Source of the DNA: an uncultured Opitutia bacterium
GTDB taxonomy: Bacteria; Verrucomicrobiota; Verrucomicrobiia; Opitutales; Opitutaceae
Direction: 5' to 3'
NCBI GenBank assembly: GCA_903873805.1
Contig: CAIQQB010000179.1
Location: 1-37,377, forward strand
Length of the DNA: 37,377 nucleotides
The notes under the pieces: model-generated
Told to the model about the DNA's origin: nothing
Databases searched by the model: none
The model's input: the letters and a program-made list of their open reading frames with translations, nothing else
Position numbers and translations under genes: made by a program
Shown: piece after piece, positions 1 through 7,090 of the stretch
Layout: each line of letters starts with the position of its first letter
How positions within the stretch are numbered: position 1 is the stretch's first letter

Positions 1-63
1 GCCGCCGTCGGCTTCCCGCAAAATGCGGATCTTGTCTTCGGTTGGGTATCTTTTGCCTTTCAT
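1..63 (-). CDS. IS3-family transposase OrfA, N-terminal fragment
   Basis: Partial gene running off the left end. The 21 visible residues begin MKGKRYPTEDKIRILREAD, the typical opening of the helix-turn-helix OrfA protein of IS3-family elements (K-R-Y/F-[TS]-x-E-x-K-x-x-I/L-R-E-A-D). OrfA binds the terminal repeats and is normally frameshift-fused to the DDE catalytic OrfB. The start at 63 is the only ATG in this frame. The short length limits certainty, but the residue pattern is characteristic. Because the gene is cut by the window edge, integrity of the element cannot be judged. Confidence 0.7.
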   Translation of the reverse strand, partial: MKGKRYPTEDKIRILREADGG

Positions 64-126
64 ATCTGGGTCCTTTCGTGGCCCAGACTGTCACTCAAGG
101 TGGCTCAAAAAAGCGAGGTCACGTCA
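1..126 (-). mobile_element. IS3-family insertion sequence, terminal fragment
   Basis: The window opens inside a probable insertion sequence. The minus strand carries the first 21 codons of an OrfA-like protein (63 to 1). About 60 bases upstream lies a stretch starting TGACGTGACCTCGC (126 to 113, minus strand) that could be the terminal inverted repeat, since IS3-family ends usually begin with TG. The rest of the element lies before base 1, so the other end and any target duplication cannot be seen. The family call rests on the protein start; the exact boundary at 126 is a guess. Confidence 0.5.
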
Positions 127-199
127 CCTGCCTGATTCCGCTTTCGCGGACTGCAATCCGGGTAGGCGCTGACCTGTTGTGCCATTGCCATTTCCCCTG

Positions 200-646
200 A
201 TGTGCTCCACTGGTTTCGCCGTGAATCCACGACTCTGGGGGATCGTTTTGAGTGGGGCCGCCCTCTTCGCTGCAGTTGGCGTGTGGCGGCTTACCCGAAG
301 TGTGCCTCAGGAGACCGGCCCTCTTGCTAGAACGGAACAGGTGAAGACTGCCCCAACTGTGGCACCAACTCTGCCAGCTGCGTCTAAAGTTCCGATCAAA
401 CAAAAAGTAGATGAGGTTGTTCAGGAATGGGCTTCGTACTCGAAATCGTACGCGCCATTCTTTTCCCGATTCAAATTGTCGCCCGAAAAGATCGGCGTTC
501 TCACCGACTTGATTGTTTCCAGCGAACGGGCCGTATCTGCACCTCCAGTCCGGCGGCTTCGTGGCAACGCCACCAGCATCTCGGTTAGAGTCAGCAGCAC
601 GCGTTTACAGGGAGTAGAAATCAACGCATACCCTGCGAGATCTTGA
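200..646 (+). CDS. Hypothetical single-TM protein, probably truncated
   Basis: Not recognised. The ATG at 200 opens a 148-aa frame (a GTG at 179 would add seven residues). A hydrophobic segment near residues 10-27 (LWGIVLSGAALFAAVGVW) looks like a membrane anchor or uncleaved signal. A Thr/Pro/Ala-rich linker follows, then a soluble part (YAPFFSRFKLSPEKIGVLTDLI) resembling small secreted proteins with a helical 'FF..L.LSPE' motif. After about residue 110 the sequence becomes Arg/Ser-rich and lies against the 3' end of the recombinase on the other strand. I infer that the original gene was cut there by an insertion or deletion and that the tail is out-of-context sequence. GC is lower than in the rest of the window. 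It may be a pseudogene. Confidence 0.45.
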   Translation: MCSTGFAVNPRLWGIVLSGAALFAAVGVWRLTRSVPQETGPLARTEQVKTAPTVAPTLPAASKVPIKQKVDEVVQEWASYSKSYAPFFSRFKLSPEKIGVLTDLIVSSERAVSAPPVRRLRGNATSISVRVSSTRLQGVEINAYPARS

Positions 647-1259
647 AGACCTCCACGTCCTTGACTGGGTTGCTCGTAATCCATTTTCGAGGAGATTTCT
701 CGGCCCAGGCGAAGAACGCGCTCAGATCAGCCCTGATGTTGTTCCATGACTTGCCAGACACCTTCAACTTGGTGAGGAAGGCAATCACGTCCTCGGCGGT
801 GACCTCCGGCAGCTTCTTTGAGCCGTGGTCAGCACTGAACCTCGTCAGCGATGATTTGTAGTCCTGATAGGTCGTCCTGCGAAGGTGTGGTTCTCTGTCG
901 GCGAGAAAAAGTGGCCAAGCTTCGGCACAGGTCAGCTTCGTGAGTGTTTCTCGGAAAGTGCGCTTGTACCAATCCACCGTTGCGACCAGAGAAGCTTGGC
1001 CGTCGAGGCGCAGGAACGCAGACTCCGCATCCCGAAGCTGCTCCGCGGTAAGATGGCTGACCGTGGTGCGTACCACTTGGGCTTCGTTGAGCGCCTTGAT
1101 CTCCATCTCGGACTTGTGTCCCTCGGCGAGCGCCCGCTCCGTGAAGAACTTCCGGTAGCGGACTCCGTTGATTCGTCCCTCAACTTTCCAATGTCGGTAG
1201 GTGTGCCCTTTCACTGAGCTCGTGACCTTCTTGACCGCGAAAGATTCGGTTTTCTTCAT
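621..1259 (-). pseudogene. Tyrosine recombinase (phage-type integrase), C-terminally truncated
   Basis: About 212 residues from the ATG at 1259 (an upstream ATG at 1295 would add 12). The N-terminal part (GHTYRHWKVEGRINGVRYRKFF) resembles the arm-binding region of integrases. Residues about 105-200 form a core-binding SAM-like domain (AWPLFLADREPHLRRTTYQDYKSSLTRFSADHG ... through FFAWAEKSPRKWITSNPVKDVE, listed here in pieces). The frame stops directly after KISQGMR, where the catalytic domain with the R..HxxR..Y residues should begin, so it cannot be an active recombinase. It reads away from the 3' end of tRNA-Glu, with 67 bases between the two, the usual arrangement for an element integrated at a tRNA gene. 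I infer a decayed genomic island. Confidence 0.75.
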
Positions 1260-1326
1260 TTCCGAAAGTTTTGGCCAAACACTCGGCCAAAACAAGCCTC
1301 GTTTTTCCCTCTTCAGAGGTAAAAGA

Positions 1327-1401
1327 TGGTGCCCCCACGGGGAGTTGAACCCCGCTTTGAGGATTGAGAATCCCCTGTCCTAACCGATAGACGATGAGGG
1401 C
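1327..1401 (-). tRNA. tRNA-Glu (anticodon CTC)
   Basis: A complete cloverleaf folds on the minus strand. The acceptor stem is GCCCTCA/TGGGGGC, the D arm is GTC...GAC, and the anticodon stem GGGGA/TCCTC holds loop TTCTCAA (anticodon CTC, read as glutamate codon GAG). The T arm is CGGGG/CCCCG with loop TTCAACT, and a genomically encoded CCA ends at 1327. The recombinase fragment lies immediately downstream of the 3' end, so this tRNA was probably the attachment site of the decayed element. No second copy of the tRNA 3' half (an att repeat) is visible in the window. Confidence 0.97.
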
Positions 1402-1513
1402 GACTGTCGGGCGTGCGAGCGTCTGGCTTTGGGCGGGAACGTCAAGCCCGAAGCCAGCCAAAAAAAATTGTCCAGCGAACGGCCCCGAACACCCTCCGCG
1501 GGGCCATCTTCCC

Positions 1514-1541
1514 TTGACTCAACTGGGGTGCGAAGTAGCCT
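1514..1541 (+). promoter_or_regulatory. Possible sigma-70-type promoter for ileS
   Basis: TTGACT (1514-1519) is followed after 16 bases by TAGCCT (1536-1541), about 20 bases before the ileS start. The -35 match is good and the -10 is weak. No T-box or other leader structure is seen before ileS. The assignment rests on motif match and position only. Confidence 0.3.
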
Positions 1542-1559
1542 TCCGCGCTTTTCGTTGGC

Positions 1560-4430
1560 ATGGCGCAAGATTTCAAAGACACCCTTCAGCTCCCGAGGAC
1601 GGATTTCCCCATGCGGGCCAATCTCGTCCAGCGCGAGCCCGCGCGCGCCGCCCACTGGGAAAAGCTCGGTTTGTACGAGCGCATCCAACGCCACCGCGCC
1701 GGCGCCCCCGCCTTCGTGCTGCACGACGGCCCCCCTTTCACCAATGGCGACGTCCACATCGGCACCGCGCTGAACAAGACGCTCAAGGACATCGTCAACC
1801 GCTACAAGTCCCTGCGCGGTTTCCGCACGCCTTACGTCCCGGGGTGGGACTGCCACGGCCTCCCGATCGAGCAGAAGGTCTCGCGCGAGATCCGGGACGA
1901 AAACCTCACGCTCTCCACCGCGCAACTGCGCGCGCGGTGCGACGCCTTTGCCGAGACCTGGATCGCGCGCCAGACCGCCCAGTTCAAGCGCCTGGGCGTG
2001 CTCGCCGACTGGCCGAACCAATACAAGACCAAGGCGCCGGCGTTCGAGGCCGACATCCTCCGCACCTTTGCCGCCTTCGTCGAACAGGGCCTCGTCTACC
2101 GCAGCAAGAAGCCCGTCTACTGGAGCATCCCGTTCGAGACCGCGCTGGCGGAGGCCGAGATCGAGTACCGCGACCACGTCTCGGTCGCCATCTGGGTGAA
2201 ATTCCCCGTGCCGGCCGTCGAGGCGGAAAAATTCGGCCTGCCCGCCGACAAGCCGCTCTCCGTCGTGATCTGGACGACCACCCCGTGGACGATCCCGGCC
2301 AACGTCGCCATCGCTTTGCATCCGGAAGTTGAATACGCGGTGGCCGACCTGGGCGCCGAGCGCATCCTGGTCGCGACGGCGCTGCTCGGGGCGGTCGCGA
2401 CCGCCGCCAAGCTTGAGCCCGTTCCCGCCGTCGTCGCCACCCGCCTGGGCGCGGCCCTCGAACACCTTGCCGCCCGCCACCCCTTCATCGATCGCGCGGC
2501 TCCCGTCGTCCTGGCCGAGTACGTCACCACCGACAGCGGCACCGGCGCCGTGCACACTGCGCCGGGCCACGGCGCCGAGGATTATCTCACCGGCTTGAAA
2601 TACAAGCTGCCGGTCTATTGTCCGGTCGGTGACGACGGCCGCTACCTCGATGACGGCCAGGTGCCCGCCGACCTCGTCGGCCTGACGACCCTGGAAACCG
2701 TGGAGGATCTGGCCGCCAAGAAGCCCTCCCCCGCGAACCTTGGCGTCCTGAAGAAGCTCGCCAACGCCGGTGCCCTGCTGGCCAAGGCCAAACACGCCCA
2801 CAGCTATCCGCATTGCTGGCGCTCGAAGACCCCGATCATCTTCCGGGCGGTGGACCAATGGTTTGTCGCCCTCGATGAATCCAAAATCCAAAATCTAAAA
2901 TCCAAAATCACGCCGCGCGCCACCGCCCTGGCCGCGATCGGCGGGGTGAACTGGATTCCCGGTTGGGGCGAGGCCCGCATCCGTGGCGCCGTCGAGACGC
3001 GGCCCGACTGGTGCATCAGCCGGCAGCGGTCCTGGGGAGTTCCGATCATCGCGTTTTACGACGAAGCCAAGACCGCCTGGCTCGACGCCGGGGTCGTCCG
3101 TGCCGTCGCCGCCAAGATCGAAAAACTTGGCACCAACTTCTGGTACGACGCCACCCCGGCGCAGATTCTCGAGGGCGTGGCGCTCCCCGCCGGCTGGCCC
3201 GCGCCAACGGCGCTCAGCTGTGGCCGGGACACGCTCGACGTGTGGATCGACTCCGGCTCGTCGCATGCCGCCGTCCTCCGGCGCGGCCAGGGGGGCACCT
3301 CCTGGCCGGCCGATCTCTATCTCGAGGGCAGCGACCAGCACCGGGGCTGGTTCCAGTCGTCACTCTGGACCAGCGTCATCGCCTTTGGCGCCGCGCCCTA
3401 CCGCGCCGTCCTCACTCACGGCTTCATCGTGGACCAGGAGCGCAACAAAATCTCCAAGAGCAGCACCTACGAGAAGCCCCAGACCAGCGACGCCTACATC
3501 GCCGAGCACGGCGCCGATGTCATCCGCCTGTGGATCGCTTCACAGGACTTCCGCGACGACATTCCGATCTCGAAGGAAATTCTGTCGCACGTGGGCGAAA
3601 CCTACCGGCTGCTACGCAATACCCTGCGCTTCCAGCTTTCGAACCTGTTCGACTTCGATCCGGTGCGCGATGCGGTGCCGGTCGCCGAACTCGACACGCT
3701 CGACCGCTGGGCGCTGCACCAGCTGGCCGCACTGATCCGGGACTGCACGGCCGCCTACGACGCCTACGAGTTCCACCGCGTCTACCAGTATTGCAACCAG
3801 TTTTGCTCCGTCACGCTGTCGGCCACCTACCATGACATCCTGAAGGACCGTCTGTACACGCTGGCGGCGAACACACCGCTGCGCCGCTCCTCCCAGACCG
3901 CCCTCCACCATCTGTTGCACGCGCTGGTCCGGATCCTCTCGCCCCTGATCACCTTCACCGCCGACGAAGCATGGTCGTTCGCGACGGCGAAGGCCGATTT
4001 GACCGACGGTTCCGTGCACCTGCAGGACTGGCCCGTGGCTCCGGCCGACTGGACCGATGCCGGGATCGAGGCCGAGGTGGCCGCACTGCTCAAGGTCCGC
4101 ATCCAGGTCAACGAAGCCATCGAGCCGCAACGCGCCGCCGGCCGGCTCGGCAAGGCGCTCGATGCCGCCATCACCCTCACGACCCCCGCCGGCGACCCGC
4201 TGGCCGGCCTGCTGGAAAAACACCGGGACTTCCTGCCCGAACTTTTCATGGTGTCGCAGGTGACCCTGGCTCCGGCCCCCGCCGGCACGCCCACCACCGT
4301 CGGCGTCCGGGCCGCCGTGGAACTCGGGCGCGTCCGCTGCCCGCGCTGCTGGCGGTGGGTCGACGCCCTGACGCCGCCGACCACTGACGGTGAGGTCTGC
4401 CCCCGCTGTGCCGCGGCCCTCATCCGCTGA
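1560..4430 (+). CDS. ileS: Isoleucyl-tRNA synthetase
   Basis: A 956-residue class I aminoacyl-tRNA synthetase that charges tRNA-Ile with isoleucine in the cytoplasm. The signature I is PPFTNGDVHIGTALNKTLKD, with HIGT at about 66-69 in place of HIGH. The GWDCHGLPIE block follows, then the CP1 editing domain with WTTTPWT and the GTGAVHTAPGHG block. Further on are the CISRQRSWGVPI block and NKISKSSTY, where KISKS (about 630-634) is the KMSKS loop. The C-terminus has a zinc-binding pair CPRC (about 927) and CPRC (about 947), as in bacterial IleRS of eubacterial type. Residues about 440-451 (ESKIQNLKSKIT) are encoded by a heptameric CCAAAAT repeat and look like an in-frame insertion. It heads an apparent operon with the DksA-like gene (18 bases downstream) and lspA; an ileS-lspA pairing is known from many bacteria. 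Confidence 0.98.
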   Translation: MAQDFKDTLQLPRTDFPMRANLVQREPARAAHWEKLGLYERIQRHRAGAPAFVLHDGPPFTNGDVHIGTALNKTLKDIVNRYKSLRGFRTPYVPGWDCHGLPIEQKVSREIRDENLTLSTAQLRARCDAFAETWIARQTAQFKRLGVLADWPNQYKTKAPAFEADILRTFAAFVEQGLVYRSKKPVYWSIPFETALAEAEIEYRDHVSVAIWVKFPVPAVEAEKFGLPADKPLSVVIWTTTPWTIPANVAIALHPEVEYAVADLGAERILVATALLGAVATAAKLEPVPAVVATRLGAALEHLAARHPFIDRAAPVVLAEYVTTDSGTGAVHTAPGHGAEDYLTGLKYKLPVYCPVGDDGRYLDDGQVPADLVGLTTLETVEDLAAKKPSPANLGVLKKLANAGALLAKAKHAHSYPHCWRSKTPIIFRAVDQWFVALDESKIQNLKSKITPRATALAAIGGVNWIPGWGEARIRGAVETRPDWCISRQRSWGVPIIAFYDEAKTAWLDAGVVRAVAAKIEKLGTNFWYDATPAQILEGVALPAGWPAPTALSCGRDTLDVWIDSGSSHAAVLRRGQGGTSWPADLYLEGSDQHRGWFQSSLWTSVIAFGAAPYRAVLTHGFIVDQERNKISKSSTYEKPQTSDAYIAEHGADVIRLWIASQDFRDDIPISKEILSHVGETYRLLRNTLRFQLSNLFDFDPVRDAVPVAELDTLDRWALHQLAALIRDCTAAYDAYEFHRVYQYCNQFCSVTLSATYHDILKDRLYTLAANTPLRRSSQTALHHLLHALVRILSPLITFTADEAWSFATAKADLTDGSVHLQDWPVAPADWTDAGIEAEVAALLKVRIQVNEAIEPQRAAGRLGKALDAAITLTTPAGDPLAGLLEKHRDFLPELFMVSQVTLAPAPAGTPTTVGVRAAVELGRVRCPRCWRWVDALTPPTTDGEVCPRCAAALIR
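2878..2910 (+). repeat. CCAAAAT heptamer repeat inside ileS
   Basis: Four consecutive heptamers (AATCCAA-type units: ATCCAAA, ATCCAAA, ATCTAAA, ATCCAAA) lie in frame in the ileS gene. The stretch is strikingly AT-rich within a gene of about 65-70% GC. Similar short phased repeats are known from cyanobacterial genomes (STRR repeats); the relation here is only by appearance. A related copy lies at 8131-8154. Confidence 0.8.
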
Positions 4431-4448
4431 AACTTTACCCCCCATAAC

Positions 4449-5369
4449 ATGGCCAAATCCACCCCCAAGAAAGCCACCGCCCGCCACGCCAAACCTGTCC
4501 GAAAAAAAACAATTGTGAAACCGTCGTCTCCTAAACCCGCCAAATCCGACCAAGCCGCCAAGGGCGGCAAGCCCGCCAAGGCTGCCCCGACGCCGTCCGG
4601 CAAGGCCGTGCCCGCCGCGACCGCCGCCCGGGCCGATTTGCGCAGCAGCATTCTCGCCAAGAGCCGGGCCAAGGCCGCGGAGCGGCCCATCGCCTTCTCG
4701 CTCGACGAGGTGCGGGCCATCGCCAAGACGGCCAGCAAGCGCCGCCCCCCCGCCGCACCGGCGCCCGCGCCGAAAGTCGCGCCCAAGGTGGAGAAACCCA
4801 TCGAAAAACTGCCGCCCTCCAAGCCCCACCACATTAAGGCCGCCTCGCTCGCCGACATCCTCGGCTTCAACCCAAAGAAGGCGCAGAAGTCCCAATTCGA
4901 TGAAACCGACAGCATCCCTGAAAAATACCGGCGGTATTACAAGCTGCTGTTCCAGCTGCGCAGCCATCTCACCGGCCAGCTCGACGAACACACCGAGGAC
5001 ACGCTCAAACGTTCCGCCAAGGATGATGCGGGCGACCTGTCCAGCTACGGCCAGCACATGGCCGACGCCGGCACCGACACCTTTGACCGCGATTTTGCCC
5101 TCAGCATGGTGGCGAACGAGCAGGAGGGGCTGTCCGAAATCGAGGCCGCCATCCAGCGTATCAAGGCCGGCAGCTATGGCATCTGCGAAGTGACGGCGAA
5201 GCCCATTGCGAAGGATCGGCTGCTGGCCGTGCCGTTCACCCGCTATTCGGCCGAAGCCCAGAAGGGCATCGAACGCAACAAGCATCACGCCCGCACCCAG
5301 GCCGGCCTGTTCGGCGAGCTCGGGGAGGACGGCGCGAAGATGGAGGACGATGGTGGCGGCGACGAGTAA
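4449..5369 (+). CDS. DksA/TraR-like protein with Lys/Ala/Pro-rich N-terminal tail and degenerate zinc finger
   Basis: 306 residues in two parts. Residues 1 to about 135 are low-complexity Lys/Ala/Pro-rich (MAKSTPKKATARHAKPVRKK and onward), like histone H1 or nucleoid-protein tails. Residues about 150-290 match the DksA/TraR family: a helical region (EKYRRYYKLLFQLRSHLTGQ), an acidic hairpin around DAGTDTFDRDFALSMVANEQ, and a finger-like segment GSYGICEVTAKPIAKDRLLAVPF. Canonical DksA has four zinc cysteines, CxxC...CxxC; only the first is kept here, so zinc binding is unlikely. DksA-family proteins bind the RNA polymerase secondary channel and modulate transcription with ppGpp. A role in transcription or nucleoid regulation is inferred. 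The gene sits between ileS and lspA, overlapping the lspA start by 20 bases, which suggests translational coupling. Confidence 0.85.
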   Translation: MAKSTPKKATARHAKPVRKKTIVKPSSPKPAKSDQAAKGGKPAKAAPTPSGKAVPAATAARADLRSSILAKSRAKAAERPIAFSLDEVRAIAKTASKRRPPAAPAPAPKVAPKVEKPIEKLPPSKPHHIKAASLADILGFNPKKAQKSQFDETDSIPEKYRRYYKLLFQLRSHLTGQLDEHTEDTLKRSAKDDAGDLSSYGQHMADAGTDTFDRDFALSMVANEQEGLSEIEAAIQRIKAGSYGICEVTAKPIAKDRLLAVPFTRYSAEAQKGIERNKHHARTQAGLFGELGEDGAKMEDDGGGDE

Positions 5370-5883
5370 GCCCGGCCACCCGCCCGAGCCCGGGGCCCGC
5401 CTGCACCGCATCCGGGCCTACCGCTGCCTCTGGGTGCTGGCGCTGGCCATCTTCGTCCTCGACCAGCTGACCAAGGCCTGGATCGACTCCCGGCTGCCCT
5501 TCAACACCTATGGCCCGCCCGGAGCCATTGCGGTCATCAACGGCTTCTGCTATCTGGTACATGTTGGCAACACCGGCGCCGCCTGGAGCCTGTTCGCCGG
5601 CCGGAGCACGATGCTGGCTCTGCTGGCCGTAGTGACCCTTACGGCGATCTACCGCTGGCGCCGTCCGCTCGGCCTCCGCCAGCTGCCGGTGCAGATCAGC
5701 TTCGGCCTGCTTTGCGGCGGCATCGTGGGTAACCTGCTCGACCGGATCCGGCACGGCCATGTGATCGACTTCATCGACCTGCATTTCGGCACCTACATCT
5801 ACCCGACATTCAACGTGGCCGATTCAGGCATCTGCGTCGGCGTGATCCTTTACCTCCTCTGGTCGCTGCGCCAGCCGGCGTAG
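5350..5883 (+). CDS. lspA: Lipoprotein signal peptidase (signal peptidase II)
   Basis: 177 residues; an inner-membrane aspartyl protease that cleaves signal peptides from lipidated prolipoproteins. The ATG at 5350 was chosen because it gives the family's usual length and places the first membrane helix (CLWVLALAIFVLDQLTKAWI) about 25 residues in; a longer frame upstream only reads through the preceding gene in another phase. Four membrane helices are visible. Family motifs are NTGAAWSLF, GNLLDRIRHGHVIDFIDL (first catalytic Asp in GNxxDR) and FNVADSGI (second catalytic Asp in NxAD). It overlaps the DksA-like gene and is the last gene of the ileS operon. It faces yicC convergently. Confidence 0.97.
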   Translation: MVAATSKPGHPPEPGARLHRIRAYRCLWVLALAIFVLDQLTKAWIDSRLPFNTYGPPGAIAVINGFCYLVHVGNTGAAWSLFAGRSTMLALLAVVTLTAIYRWRRPLGLRQLPVQISFGLLCGGIVGNLLDRIRHGHVIDFIDLHFGTYIYPTFNVADSGICVGVILYLLWSLRQPA

Positions 5884-5952
5884 GCCTCGGACCGGCCCAC
5901 GGGTGCAGCTCAGTTTCATGGCGGGGCATGGCGGTTGGCCCGATGGGCGGCA

Positions 5953-5988
5953 GCCCTCACGTCACGTCCGCCCCCGCAGGGTGAGGGC
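5953..5988. other. Inverted repeat between convergent lspA and yicC
   Basis: GCCCTCAC (5953-5960) and GTGAGGGC (5981-5988) form a perfect 8-bp inverted repeat around a 20-base spacer, 70 bases after lspA. It could act as a hairpin barrier between convergent genes, but there is no T-run on either side, so it is not called an intrinsic terminator. The rest of 5884-6050 shows nothing recognisable. Confidence 0.35.
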
Positions 5989-6050
5989 ACCCCGCCCACA
6001 TCCGAACCGGGAATCCATTTGCAGGCGATGTCGCCATCTCTGCCGCCCCC

Positions 6051-6923
6051 TTACTCCACGTTCGCGATCTGCTCGCGGATGCGCTCGAGCTCATTTTTCA
6101 GCTCGATGACGGCGCGGGCGATCACCAGGTCGTTGCCCTTGCTGCCGATGGTGTGCACCTCGCGGCCGATCTCCTGCAGGATGAACTCCGACTTGCGGCC
6201 GATCTCGGCCTCGGACTTCAGCAGCGCGGTGAACTGCTCGAGGTGGCTGCGCAGGCGCGTCAGCTCCTCGCTGATGTCACAGCGGTCGGCAAAGAGTGCG
6301 ATCTCCTTCAGCACCCGTTCGTCCTCCGGGTTGAGGTCGAGCTCGGCTTCGCGGAGGCGCTTCAGCATCTGGTCGCGCTGGAGCGCGGGCACCAGCGGCG
6401 CCCGCGTCGCCACCTGGTCGATGTGCCGGCGCAGCGTTTCCAAACGCGCCAGAAAATCGATCAGCAGCGATTCACCCTCGCGCGCGCGCATCGCGGCGAA
6501 GCTGCGCAAGGCCTCCTCCAGCGCCTCCAGCACCGCGGGCTGCGCCTCCTCGGCGGGCGGCAGTTCCGTGCCGCGGCGCTGTGCGCTCACGATCTGCCAG
6601 AGCAGCTCCGGCGTCGGCTGAAACGCCACTCCCTGCCCCGCCGCAAAGGTCGCCAGCCGGTCCAGCACGTCCGCCGCCGCATCCTCATCCCAGGTGCGGT
6701 CCGCGCCCGCGGTGCCGCCGGTCAGCTCAATCGCCACGTGGACCTTGCCGCGGGCGGCGTATTTGCGGACGAGCTCACCAGCCACCGGCTCGAGGCTCTC
6801 CCAGGGCTCGGGCAGCGCGACGGTGAGGTCGAGGGTCTTGCGGTTGACGGAGCTCACCTGGACGGTGAGCGAGAATCCTGCGAGGGCCCCTGTGGCGCGT
6901 CCGTAACCGGTCATGCTTTTCAT
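6051..6923 (-). CDS. YicC-family endoribonuclease
   Basis: 290 residues. The start at 6923 is chosen because the protein then opens MKSMTGYGRATG, the invariant YicC N-terminus. The two family blocks are present: the N-terminal YicC domain (TVQVSSVNRKTLDL) and the C-terminal DUF1732 region (DISEELTRLRSHLEQF, then GREVHTIGSKGNDLVIARAV and IELKNELERIREQIANVE). E. coli YicC is an endoribonuclease that acts on small RNAs and contributes to stationary-phase survival; the same activity is inferred here. In many genomes yicC precedes gmk, but here its downstream neighbour is the convergent lspA and upstream lies the hairpin repeat at 6983-7072. The family identification is secure. Confidence 0.96.
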   Translation of the reverse strand: MKSMTGYGRATGALAGFSLTVQVSSVNRKTLDLTVALPEPWESLEPVAGELVRKYAARGKVHVAIELTGGTAGADRTWDEDAAADVLDRLATFAAGQGVAFQPTPELLWQIVSAQRRGTELPPAEEAQPAVLEALEEALRSFAAMRAREGESLLIDFLARLETLRRHIDQVATRAPLVPALQRDQMLKRLREAELDLNPEDERVLKEIALFADRCDISEELTRLRSHLEQFTALLKSEAEIGRKSEFILQEIGREVHTIGSKGNDLVIARAVIELKNELERIREQIANVE

Positions 6924-6982
6924 GGTGGGCGCATGCAACCAGCAACCGGGGCCCCGTGGCAAGCGCGGCCGACCACAGGTCC

Positions 6983-7072
6983 TGGCTCAGTTTGCGAATG
7001 GTAGGTCGGGGTTTATCCCCGACACGTCGGGCGTGAAACCCGACCTACGGCGGCAAACAGCAAACTGAGCCA
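6983..7072. repeat. Intergenic hairpin repeat, copy A (REPIN-like)
   Basis: A 90-base element between yicC and aguA. The core (7001-7048) starts GTAGG and ends CCTAC and contains two stem-loops, TCGGGG-TTTAT-CCCCGA and GTCGGG...CCCGAC, in inverted arrangement. This matches the architecture of two REP units with GTAG heads placed head to head. Perfect 13-bp outer arms, TGGCTCAGTTTGC (6983-6995) and its complement (7060-7072), frame the core. A second copy in opposite orientation lies on the other side of aguA (8494-8585). Confidence 0.85.
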
Positions 7073-7090
7073 CCACCCGACCGCAGGCGG

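Noticed and set aside
1429-1465. Stem-loop GGCTTtGGGC/GCCCgAAGCC followed by a run of A on the plus strand, considered as a terminator
   Set aside because: The A-run follows the stem on plus, and on minus the T-run comes before the stem, so neither orientation fits an intrinsic terminator.
1380-2891. Long open frame (about 500 codons) antisense to ileS
   Set aside because: It is Gly/Val/Arg-rich and mirrors the high-GC third-position pattern of ileS; no recognisable domain, and the ileS frame is unambiguous.
3612-5411. 599-codon minus-strand frame across ileS and the DksA-like gene
   Set aside because: Low-complexity Gly/Ala/Arg composition, no motifs, spans two well-identified plus-strand genes.
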